8,493 bases of DNA from Limnohabitans sp. (GTDB lineage: Bacteria > Pseudomonadota > Gammaproteobacteria > Burkholderiales > Burkholderiaceae_C), in NCBI GenBank assembly GCA_021731425.1, contig JAKFXJ010000342.1:1-8493 (forward strand), read 5' to 3'. Made by a program: the position numbers and the translations under genes. Below are positions 1 through 4,801 of this stretch, piece after piece; the stretch's first letter is position 1; every line of letters begins with the position of its first letter. A model generated the notes under the pieces. The model did no database searches and was not told the DNA's origin. It saw only the letters and a program-made list of their open reading frames with translations.

Positions 1-82
1 CAAGGAAGGCCAGAGCGTGCCGGTGGGCGTGGGTCAGCCCACGCTGCGCATCGATGGCCTGACCGTTGGGGGAACGGCCTGA
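1..82 (+). CDS. 3' end of an unidentified protein-coding gene
   Basis: The reading frame whose codons begin at base 2 runs open from the window edge to a TGA at 80-82 and gives a 26-residue C-terminal tail rich in Val and Gly, ending GGTA. About four fifths of its third codon positions are G or C, as in the confirmed genes nearby. The competing open frame starting at base 1 reaches only about half, so the base-2 frame is the better choice. The tail is too short to assign a family. The gene is co-directional with aroG, but the intervening region carries its own promoter-like and attenuator signals, so aroG is probably transcribed separately. Confidence 0.5.
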   Translation, partial: KEGQSVPVGVGQPTLRIDGLTVGGTA

Positions 83-109
83 ACATGAGCCCTGACGCCC
101 CAAAAGGTC

Positions 110-129
110 ATCCGGGTTTGTCCCCGGAT
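110..129 (+). other. perfect 7-bp hairpin between the upstream gene and the aroG leader
   Basis: Bases 110-116 (ATCCGGG) are the exact reverse complement of 123-129 (CCCGGAT), with a 6-nt loop. No T-run follows, so it is not a canonical intrinsic terminator. It lies 28 bases after the upstream stop codon and just before the putative leader promoter. It might stabilise or end the upstream mRNA, but it could also be chance. Confidence 0.3.
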
Positions 130-133
130 CTGC

Positions 134-166
134 TTGTCAGGAATTGTCATTCAGCTGTGATACATT
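134..166 (+). promoter_or_regulatory. candidate promoter of the aroG leader transcript
   Basis: An extended -10 element, TGATACATT at 158-166 (TGN followed by a hexamer matching TATAAT at 4 of 6), ends exactly 6 nt before the leader-peptide ATG at 173. TTGTCA (5 of 6 to TTGACA) occurs at 134-139 and again at 144-149, but the spacers to the hexamer (21 and 11 nt) are not ideal. If the extended -10 is used, transcription starts at or within a base or two of the A of the ATG, giving a leaderless mRNA. This fits the absence of a Shine-Dalgarno sequence upstream of 173. The assignment is inferred from motif geometry only. Confidence 0.45.
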
Positions 167-172
167 GAACCC

Positions 173-247
173 ATGTCTTTGCGCACCGCTTTTTACTTTT
201 TTTATTTTTGGTTCTCAGTCCCCGGCGGACGAGAGGCGAGCGCATAA
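173..247 (+). CDS. aromatic-rich leader peptide of the aroG attenuator
   Basis: This is a 24-codon ORF, ATG at 173-175 and TAA at 245-247. Residues 7-14 read FYFFYFWF: five Phe, two Tyr and one Trp in eight consecutive codons (191-214). Such a run is the hallmark of a ribosome-mediated attenuator leader, as in pheL or trpL of enterobacteria. Here all three end products of the pathway are sampled together. The codons right after the run (CCC GGC GGA, 221-229) are also the 5' arm of the antiterminator. The stop codon lies between the antiterminator's two arms, 23 nt before the terminator stem. There is no Shine-Dalgarno sequence, and the peptide is probably read from a leaderless mRNA. Its likely role is regulatory, through translation itself. 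No function of the peptide product can be claimed. Confidence 0.87.
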   Translation: MSLRTAFYFFYFWFSVPGGREASA

Positions 248-303
248 GCACCCGAACATCTCGATACACACCGCCGGAGCCCCAAAGCCCGGCGGTTTTT
301 TTT
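180..303 (+). promoter_or_regulatory. transcription attenuator (alternative hairpins) of aroG
   Basis: Four segments of a classical attenuator are visible. Segment 2 (222-228, CCGGCGG) is fully complementary to segment 3 (271-277, CCGCCGG), and segment 3 is equally complementary to segment 4 (289-295, CCGGCGG). The 2:3 antiterminator and 3:4 terminator are therefore mutually exclusive. The antiterminator can extend through 230-234 pairing with 259-263 (CGAGA/TCTCG). Segment 1 (186-190, CCGCT) can pair with 224-228, with one G-U, which would favour termination when the leader is not translated. The model is as follows. A ribosome stalled on uncharged Phe, Tyr or Trp codons leaves segment 2 free, and aroG is read. 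A ribosome that moves on masks segment 2 or separates it from segment 3, and transcription stops. The pairings are seen directly; the mechanism follows from trp/phe attenuation. Confidence 0.85.
271..303 (+). terminator. intrinsic terminator of the aroG attenuator
   Basis: A perfect 7-bp GC stem (271-277 with 289-295) is followed directly by eight T residues (296-303). The stem may extend by two inner pairs (279-288 and 280-287) past a bulged A at 278. It lies 31 nt upstream of the aroG ATG and downstream of the leader peptide, so it ends transcription before the structural gene rather than after a gene. Confidence 0.88.
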
Positions 304-334
304 CACCTGTTTTTTTCAATCTGAGGAGTCCACG

Positions 335-1456
335 ATGAATGCCAAAACCGCAGCCCCCGAGAGCTGGTATCCGAATGCCGCCGACCGCACTGGCCAGACC
401 GACGACGAACGCATCAAGGACATCACCGTGCTCCCGCCACCGGAACATTTGATCCGCTTTTTCCCGATTGCCGGCACGGCCACTGAAACCCTGATCTCCC
501 AAACCCGCCAATCGATCGCCAAGATCGTGCACGGCCAAGACGACCGCCTGCTGGTCATCATTGGCCCCTGCTCGATCCACGATCCAGCTGCGGCCCTTGA
601 CTACGCCCGCCGTTTGAAGCCCTTGCGGGACAAGTACGCCGACACGCTCGAGATCGTGATGCGTGTCTACTTCGAAAAGCCCCGCACCACCGTGGGTTGG
701 AAGGGCCTGATCAACGACCCCTATCTGGACGAGAGCTACCGCATCGACGAAGGCCTGCGCATTGCCCGTCAGTTGCTGATCGAGATCAACCGCCAAGGTT
801 TGCCAGCAGGTAGCGAGTTTCTAGACGTGATCTCGCCCCAGTACATCGGTGACCTGATCAGTTGGGGCGCCATCGGTGCCCGCACCACCGAGAGCCAGGT
901 GCACCGCGAGCTGGCTTCGGGCCTGTCGGCGCCCATCGGCTTCAAGAATGGCACGGATGGCAACATCAAGATCGCGACCGACGCGATCCAGGCCGCAGCC
1001 CGTGGTCACCACTTTTTGTCGGTGCACAAAAACGGCCAAGTCGCCATCGTGCAGACCCAGGGCAACCAAGACTGCCATGTGATTTTGCGCGGCGGCAAAG
1101 CGCCCAACTACGACGCCGAAAGCGTAGCCGCCGCCTGTAAGGAACTCGAAGCCGCCAAACTGCCCGCCACTTTGATGGTGGACTGCAGCCACGCCAACAG
1201 CAGCAAAAAGCACGAGCGCCAGATCGACGTGGCCAAAGACATCGCGGCGCAGATCAGCGGCGGCTCACGTCAGGTGTTCGGTGTCATGGTTGAAAGCCAC
1301 CTGAAAGATGGTGCGCAGAAGTTAACGCCGGGCCAGCACGATGTGGCGAACCTGACCTACGGCCAAAGCATCACCGACGCTTGCATTGGCTGGGACGACA
1401 GCGAAGGCGTGTTGCAGGTGCTGTCGGATGCGGTGAAGGCGCGTCGGGCTGGCTGA
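335..1456 (+). CDS. aroG: 3-deoxy-7-phosphoheptulonate synthase, class I (AroG/AroF/AroH type)
   Basis: It condenses phosphoenolpyruvate with erythrose 4-phosphate to DAHP, the first committed step of the shikimate pathway to Phe, Tyr and Trp. It is cytosolic and metal-dependent. The 373 residues match the E. coli AroG family (about 350) with a slightly longer N-terminus. The barrel motifs are in order: GPCSIHD at 77-83 with the metal-ligand Cys79, YFEKPRTT at 112-119 with Lys115, the GFKNGTDG segment at 202-209, CSHANS at 284-289 with His286, VESH with Glu320, and TDACIGWDD with Asp348. These correspond to E. coli Cys61, Lys97, His268, Glu302 and Asp326. The start is supported by GAGGAG at 323-328, 6 nt before the ATG. 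The gene is preceded by the aromatic leader-peptide attenuator. Which amino acid inhibits the enzyme allosterically cannot be read confidently from the sequence. Confidence 0.96.
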   Translation: MNAKTAAPESWYPNAADRTGQTDDERIKDITVLPPPEHLIRFFPIAGTATETLISQTRQSIAKIVHGQDDRLLVIIGPCSIHDPAAALDYARRLKPLRDKYADTLEIVMRVYFEKPRTTVGWKGLINDPYLDESYRIDEGLRIARQLLIEINRQGLPAGSEFLDVISPQYIGDLISWGAIGARTTESQVHRELASGLSAPIGFKNGTDGNIKIATDAIQAAARGHHFLSVHKNGQVAIVQTQGNQDCHVILRGGKAPNYDAESVAAACKELEAAKLPATLMVDCSHANSSKKHERQIDVAKDIAAQISGGSRQVFGVMVESHLKDGAQKLTPGQHDVANLTYGQSITDACIGWDDSEGVLQVLSDAVKARRAG

Positions 1457-1466
1457 TATTCAGGCG

Positions 1467-1482
1467 AGGCATTTGAATGCCT
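1467..1482. repeat. small palindromic hairpin after aroG
   Basis: AGGCAT (1467-1472) and ATGCCT (1477-1482) form a 6-bp stem with a TTGA loop, beginning 10 nt after the aroG stop codon and touching the REP-like hairpin. There is no T-run. It may contribute to 3' end formation or stability of the aroG mRNA. Confidence 0.35.
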
Positions 1483-1559
1483 TGTGGGAGGCCGCCCCTG
1501 CGGCCGAACGCGGGCATCGCCTGATCGCATGGATTCGCGAGCAGGGGCTCGCTCCCACA
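1483..1559. repeat. REPIN-like inverted pair of REP elements
   Basis: The left element (1483-1508) reads TGTGGGAG, then a 5-bp stem GCCGC/GCGGC around a CCCT loop, then CGAA. The right element, read on the minus strand from 1559 to 1534, has the same layout: TGTGGGAG, a stem CGAGC/GCTCG around CCCT, then CGAA. The flanks and loop are identical and only the stems differ, with both strands of each stem changed together. This is the conservation expected of a structured REP unit. The two copies are head-to-head with a 25-nt spacer, forming one 77-bp hairpin. The GTGGGAG start resembles Pseudomonas REP/REPIN elements, which are mobilised by RAYT (TnpA_REP) transposases. It lies between the convergent aroG and mpl genes, a typical location. 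No RAYT gene is in the window. Confidence 0.8.
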
Positions 1560-1572
1560 CAAAGGCAGCGTG

Positions 1573-2955
1573 TCAGTTTCTTGCCAACGCTTCCAGCAGC
1601 TTCGTGTGAATCCCACCAAAGCCGCCGTTGCTCATACACAGCAAGTGGTCGCCGGGCTGAACTTGCGCCAGCACCTGAGCAATCACCGCGTCGATGTTGG
1701 CACCCACCTGCGCTTTTGTACCCATAGGTTCAAGAGCAGCCGCCGCATCCCAGCCGAGGCCGCCTGAATGGCAAAAAGCCAGATCGGCTTCTTCCAGGCT
1801 CCAGGGCAGCTGGGCTTTCATGGTGCCAAGCTTCATGGTGTTGCTGCGTGGCTCAAAAATCGCGAGGATGCGGGCTTGGCCCACTTGACGGCGCAGGCCG
1901 TTGACGGTGGTGCGGATGGCGGTGGGGTGGTGTGCGAAGTCGTCGTAGACGGTGATGCCTCCCCCTTCGCGTTGGACGGTGCCACGCACCTCCATGCGAC
2001 GTTTGACGTTTTCAAAGGTGGCCAAGGCTTGCGCCGCCACACCTGGTGCCACGCCCACATGCTCGGCGGCCGCGATGGCCGCCAGTGCATTGAGCTGGTT
2101 GTGCACGCCGCCAATCGCCCACTGCACTTTGGCCACGGATTGGCCAGCCTGCAAGACCTGAAACTGCGAGGGCTCACCCTGGGCCACAAAGTCGCTCACA
2201 GCGGTCCCAAATGTGCGCACTTCACTCCAGCATCCCTGGCCCAGCACGCGCGTCAGGCTTTCCTCCAGTCCGTTGACCACCACGCGGCCCGAGCCGGGCA
2301 CGGTGCGCACCAAGTGGTGGAACTGGCGCTCAATCGCCGCCAGGTCGTCAAAGATGTCGGCGTGGTCGAACTCGAGGTTGTTCAGGATGGCGGTGCGAGG
2401 GCGGTAGTGCACAAACTTGCTGCGCTTGTCGAAAAAGGCGGTGTCGTACTCGTCCGCTTCGATCACGAAATACTTTCCACCCCCCAGCCGGGCCGACACG
2501 CCAAAGTTGAGCGGCACGCCTCCCACCAAAAACCCCGGTTGCAGACCGGCCTGCTTCAGCACCCAGGCCAGCATCGAGGTGGTGGTGGTTTTGCCGTGGG
2601 TGCCCGCCACCGCCAGCACATGGCGGCCTTGCAGCACATGTTCGGACAGCCACTGGGGCCCACTGGTGTAGGGGGCACCGGCCTCCAAAATGGCTTCCAT
2701 CAGCGGAAATTTGGGGTTGCCGTCGGCCAATCGGACCCGGCTGACCACATTGCCCACCACGTACATGTCGGGTTTCAGGGCCATCTGCTCGGCGTCAAAA
2801 CCCTCGATCAGCTCGATCCCCAATGCCCGCAGCTGGTCGCTCATGGGTGGGTAAACGCCCGCGTCACAACCCGTGACCCGATGCCCTGCCTCGCGGGCCA
2901 GCGCGGCCAAGCCCCCCATGAAGGTGCCACAAATGCCCAAGATATGTATATGCAT
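1573..2955 (-). CDS. mpl: UDP-N-acetylmuramate:L-alanyl-gamma-D-glutamyl-meso-diaminopimelate ligase
   Basis: Mpl recycles cell-wall murein. It uses ATP to join the tripeptide L-Ala-gamma-D-Glu-meso-DAP to UDP-MurNAc in the cytosol, bypassing MurC, MurD and MurE. The 460-residue protein has the three-domain Mur-ligase layout and is close in length to E. coli Mpl. It shows an N-terminal nucleotide-binding motif, GICGTFMGGLA, from residue 7; the ATP P-loop GTHGKTTTT at 118-126; EADEYD at 166-171; LNNLEFDHADIF from 191; DDFAHHPT at 338-345; and EPRSNT at 368-373. The C-terminal MSNGGFGGIH at 441-450 separates Mpl from MurC in my experience of the family. The ATG at 2955 has no Shine-Dalgarno sequence, but TAAAAT lies exactly 6 nt upstream, suggesting a leaderless mRNA. 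The gene is convergent with aroG and divergent from the nucleotidyltransferase-like gene. Confidence 0.95.
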   Translation of the reverse strand: MHIHILGICGTFMGGLAALAREAGHRVTGCDAGVYPPMSDQLRALGIELIEGFDAEQMALKPDMYVVGNVVSRVRLADGNPKFPLMEAILEAGAPYTSGPQWLSEHVLQGRHVLAVAGTHGKTTTTSMLAWVLKQAGLQPGFLVGGVPLNFGVSARLGGGKYFVIEADEYDTAFFDKRSKFVHYRPRTAILNNLEFDHADIFDDLAAIERQFHHLVRTVPGSGRVVVNGLEESLTRVLGQGCWSEVRTFGTAVSDFVAQGEPSQFQVLQAGQSVAKVQWAIGGVHNQLNALAAIAAAEHVGVAPGVAAQALATFENVKRRMEVRGTVQREGGGITVYDDFAHHPTAIRTTVNGLRRQVGQARILAIFEPRSNTMKLGTMKAQLPWSLEEADLAFCHSGGLGWDAAAALEPMGTKAQVGANIDAVIAQVLAQVQPGDHLLCMSNGGFGGIHTKLLEALARN

Positions 2956-2961
2956 GCTGGG

Positions 2962-2967
2962 ATTTTA
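2962..2967 (-). promoter_or_regulatory. candidate -10 element of mpl
   Basis: On the minus strand, TAAAAT (5 of 6 to TATAAT) is followed by 6 nt and then the mpl ATG at 2955. Normal spacing from a -10 hexamer would put the transcription start on the A of the ATG. No convincing -35 hexamer stands at 16-18 nt. Confidence 0.45.
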
Positions 2968-3012
2968 GGGGGCCATCGGGTGCAAGCCGGACCGAGACCT
3001 GTTGGGGCCGGT

Positions 3013-3018
3013 CACAAT
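3013..3018 (+). promoter_or_regulatory. weak candidate -10 element for the nucleotidyltransferase-like / TlpA-like operon
   Basis: CACAAT (4 of 6) ends 8 nt before the ATG at 3027 in the 71-bp divergent gap shared with mpl. There is no clear Shine-Dalgarno sequence before this ATG, so a leaderless or nearly leaderless transcript is possible. The -35 region is poor. Confidence 0.25.
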
Positions 3019-3026
3019 TGGTGCCC

Positions 3027-3611
3027 ATGAACGACCTTGCCCTTGAAATTGCCGCCACCGCCGCCCGTCTGGTGGTCGAAGAAGGCTTGGCCTTTGGCCC
3101 GGCCAAGCACCGCGCCCTCAAAGAGCTGGGCCTGCCCACGCGCACCGCTTTGCCCACCAACGACGTGGTCGAGGCCGAGGTGCGCGACTACATCGCCTTG
3201 TTTTGCGCCGACACGCAGCCGGGCGAATTGCTGGCCTTGCGCGAATTGGCAAGGGTCTGGATGCAGCGACTGGCCGAATTCCGACCGCACCTCGGTGGTG
3301 CGGTCTGGCAAGGCTGGGCCACACGATTGTGCGATGTGGACCTGGCCTTGTTTTGTGACGACCCCAAATCGGCCGAAATTGCCCTGATCAATCAGAACCA
3401 GCGTTACGAGACGCAAACCGTGCGTGGCCTGCATGGCGACGACGTGGAAGTGCTGAGCCTGCACAGTTTTTGTGAAGACTTGAACGAAGATGTGGGTGTG
3501 CACCTGCGCATTTACGACCTGGACGATTTGCGGGGGGCTTTGCTGCCCGATGCGCAAGGCCGTTCACCCCGGGGGGATTTGCTCGCTTTGGAGCGCCTGC
3601 TGGCGGCATGA
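3027..3611 (+). CDS. conserved hypothetical protein with nucleotidyltransferase-fold motif
   Basis: This is a 194-residue soluble protein with no signal peptide or membrane segment. Residues 89-105 (LGGAV, then DVD at 103-105 followed by LALF) fit the pattern G-G/S, about ten residues, then Asp-x-Asp, of the nucleotidyltransferase superfamily, where the paired acids bind metal. A clear third catalytic acid is not obvious, so catalytic activity is uncertain. The N-terminal 75 residues are helical and end in LLALRELARVWMQRL. I recall relatives beside mpl in other Burkholderiales, sometimes labelled as a Mur ligase. Nothing here supports that label: there is no P-loop GTHGKT and the length is less than half. 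ATG 3027 is preferred over an in-frame TTG at 3018 because it is a standard start. The stop overlaps the next ATG (ATGA, 3608-3611), so the two genes are translationally coupled. Confidence 0.8.
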   Translation: MNDLALEIAATAARLVVEEGLAFGPAKHRALKELGLPTRTALPTNDVVEAEVRDYIALFCADTQPGELLALRELARVWMQRLAEFRPHLGGAVWQGWATRLCDVDLALFCDDPKSAEIALINQNQRYETQTVRGLHGDDVEVLSLHSFCEDLNEDVGVHLRIYDLDDLRGALLPDAQGRSPRGDLLALERLLAA

Positions 3612-4168
3612 AAGACAATTCGAGCATGAATCCATCCACTGAAAACCCCTCCAGACGCCACTTGATTTGGGGGGCAGGCGCTGCAGCCGCTGTTGCTGGG
3701 GTCGGCGTGGCCTTGTGGCGTTTTGAGCCTCGGGACGTGGCCAATTCCGCCAGCCACCCGTTTTGGGGCGAGCAATTTGAGACACCCTCGGGCGAGTCCT
3801 TGGCCATGGCCGGTTTCCAGGGCAAACCGCTGCTGCTGAACTTTTGGGCCACCTGGTGCCCACCTTGCATCGAAGAGTTGCCCATGATTGAGGCCTTTTG
3901 GCGGGAAAACACAAGCAACGGCCATCAAGTGGTGGCTTTGGCCATTGACCAACCCAGTGCTGTGCGTCGCTTTTTGGGCCGACAGCCGCTGAGTTTCCCG
4001 GTTGGCATGGCGGGTTTGGCGGGCACGGAGTTGGCCAAATCTCTGGGTAATGCGGCGGGTGGCTTGCCATTTACGGTATTTTTCAAAGCAGATGGCAGCA
4101 TTTGGCGGCAGAAGATGGGGCAGCTGACGCCGGATGATTTGTCCCAGTGGCGCAGTGCCACCCTTTGA
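3608..4168 (+). CDS. TlpA/ResA-like thiol:disulfide oxidoreductase with twin-arginine-like signal
   Basis: This is a 186-residue membrane-anchored or exported thioredoxin-fold protein. The N-terminus has SRRHLIW (15-21) followed by an Ala/Gly/Val-rich hydrophobic stretch to about residue 37, resembling a twin-arginine signal or anchor. The thioredoxin domain follows. The active site is WATWCPPC, with Cys84 and Cys87, and the cis-proline loop is GGLPFTVFF with Pro154. FKADGSI and a C-terminal helix complete the fold. CPPC with the GLPFTVF loop is typical of TlpA/ResA/DsbE-like reductases, which act outside the cytoplasm on protein thiols such as those of apocytochrome c. The substrate here is unknown. 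The ATG overlaps the upstream stop by 4 bp, implying coupling. A second in-frame ATG at 3626 is a possible alternative start that would keep the RR motif. Confidence 0.9.
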   Translation: MKDNSSMNPSTENPSRRHLIWGAGAAAAVAGVGVALWRFEPRDVANSASHPFWGEQFETPSGESLAMAGFQGKPLLLNFWATWCPPCIEELPMIEAFWRENTSNGHQVVALAIDQPSAVRRFLGRQPLSFPVGMAGLAGTELAKSLGNAAGGLPFTVFFKADGSIWRQKMGQLTPDDLSQWRSATL

Positions 4169-4327
4169 GACATTTTCCTTTGCTCCTTTCTCTTTGGGGC
4201 GCCAGAAAAGCGCTGAACCTGCATGGTCTGGTCGACTGATTCGGATGAGAAAAGGTAAATTCATGTATTTTGACTAGAATTTGGTGTAAATTCGCTCCAT
4301 TACATGTGCTCAAGCAATGGAGGATCT
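4169..4327 (+). promoter_or_regulatory. accBC upstream region with candidate promoter elements
   Basis: This 159-bp gap is more AT-rich than its surroundings at 4240-4300. It contains TTGACT (4270-4275), TAGAAT (4275-4280) and TAAATT (4287-4292). No pair has ideal 16-18 nt spacing, so I cannot choose the promoter. TAGAAT or TAAATT as the -10 element would give a 5' leader of about 30-45 nt. That is consistent with accB having a real Shine-Dalgarno sequence, GGAGG at 4319-4323. I see no strong terminator for the upstream operon. Confidence 0.35.
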
Positions 4328-4786
4328 ATGGATTTGCGCAAACTCAAAACACTGATTGACTTGGTGTCCGATTCGAACGTGTCGGAGTTGGAAATCACCG
4401 AAGCCGAAGGCAAGGTCCGTATTGTCAAGAGCATGGGTGTGGCACAGCCTGTGGTGATGCAACAAGCTGCTCCCATGGCCGCAGCCCCTGTCATGGTGGC
4501 CCCAGCGGCGCCCGCGGTTGAGCCTGCACCTGTGGTGGCTGCAGCGACGGCCGGTCATGCCGTCAAGTCGCCCATGGTGGGGACTTTTTACCGCTCGTCC
4601 AGCCCTGGCTCGGCGCCATTCATCCAGATCGGCTCGGTGGTCAAAGAGGGCGACACCCTGTGCATCATCGAAGCGATGAAGATCCTCAACGAGATCGAAT
4701 CCGACAAAGCCGGTACCGTCACGCAGATCCTGTGTGAAAACGGCCAGGCCGTGGAATACGGTCAGCCTCTTTTCATCGTCGAATAA
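4328..4786 (+). CDS. accB: acetyl-CoA carboxylase biotin carboxyl carrier protein
   Basis: AccB carries the biotin that is carboxylated by AccC and then donates CO2 to acetyl-CoA through AccAD, the first committed step of fatty acid synthesis. The protein has 152 residues (E. coli 156). The N-terminal helical part begins MDLRKLKTLIDLV, close to other AccB starts. A flexible Ala/Pro/Val/Met linker spans about 39-74. The biotinyl domain runs from about 77 to 152 with SPMVGTFYRSSSPG at 81-94, and the biotinylation site EAMKIL at 115-120 with Lys118. Ile follows the lysine where E. coli has Met. The start at 4328 is fixed by GGAGG at 4319-4323 and by the family N-terminus; the in-frame ATG at 4304 lacks both. 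accC follows after 15 nt, the usual accBC operon. Confidence 0.96.
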   Translation: MDLRKLKTLIDLVSDSNVSELEITEAEGKVRIVKSMGVAQPVVMQQAAPMAAAPVMVAPAAPAVEPAPVVAAATAGHAVKSPMVGTFYRSSSPGSAPFIQIGSVVKEGDTLCIIEAMKILNEIESDKAGTVTQILCENGQAVEYGQPLFIVE

Positions 4787-4801
4787 AGCCACGGGGATTT
4801 C

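Noticed and set aside
1..168. Open frame from base 1 through to TGA at 166-168
   Set aside because: Its third-position GC is only about half, unlike neighbouring genes. The base-2 frame ending at 82 has a proper coding bias.
144..338. 64-codon + strand ORF spanning the aroG leader region
   Set aside because: It runs through the leader-peptide region, terminator stem and T-run in another frame and ends inside the aroG start. It has no start signal, and the 173-247 ORF explains the region better.
3018..3026. TTG start three codons before ATG 3027
   Set aside because: It would overlap the putative -10 element, and the standard ATG is equally placed without needing a rare start.
1768..3030. 420-codon + strand ORF antisense to mpl
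   Set aside because: It is the complement of a gene with every Mpl motif. The long opening is a by-product of GC-rich codon use, and the translation is His/Gly/Gln-rich with no domain.
3512..4264. 250-codon minus strand ORF opposite the TlpA-like gene
   Set aside because: The + strand frame encodes a complete thioredoxin with CPPC and cis-Pro. The antisense protein has no motif.
4304..4327. Upstream in-frame ATG for accB
   Set aside because: It adds eight residues not typical of AccB and lacks a Shine-Dalgarno sequence, whereas ATG 4328 has GGAGG 4 nt upstream.
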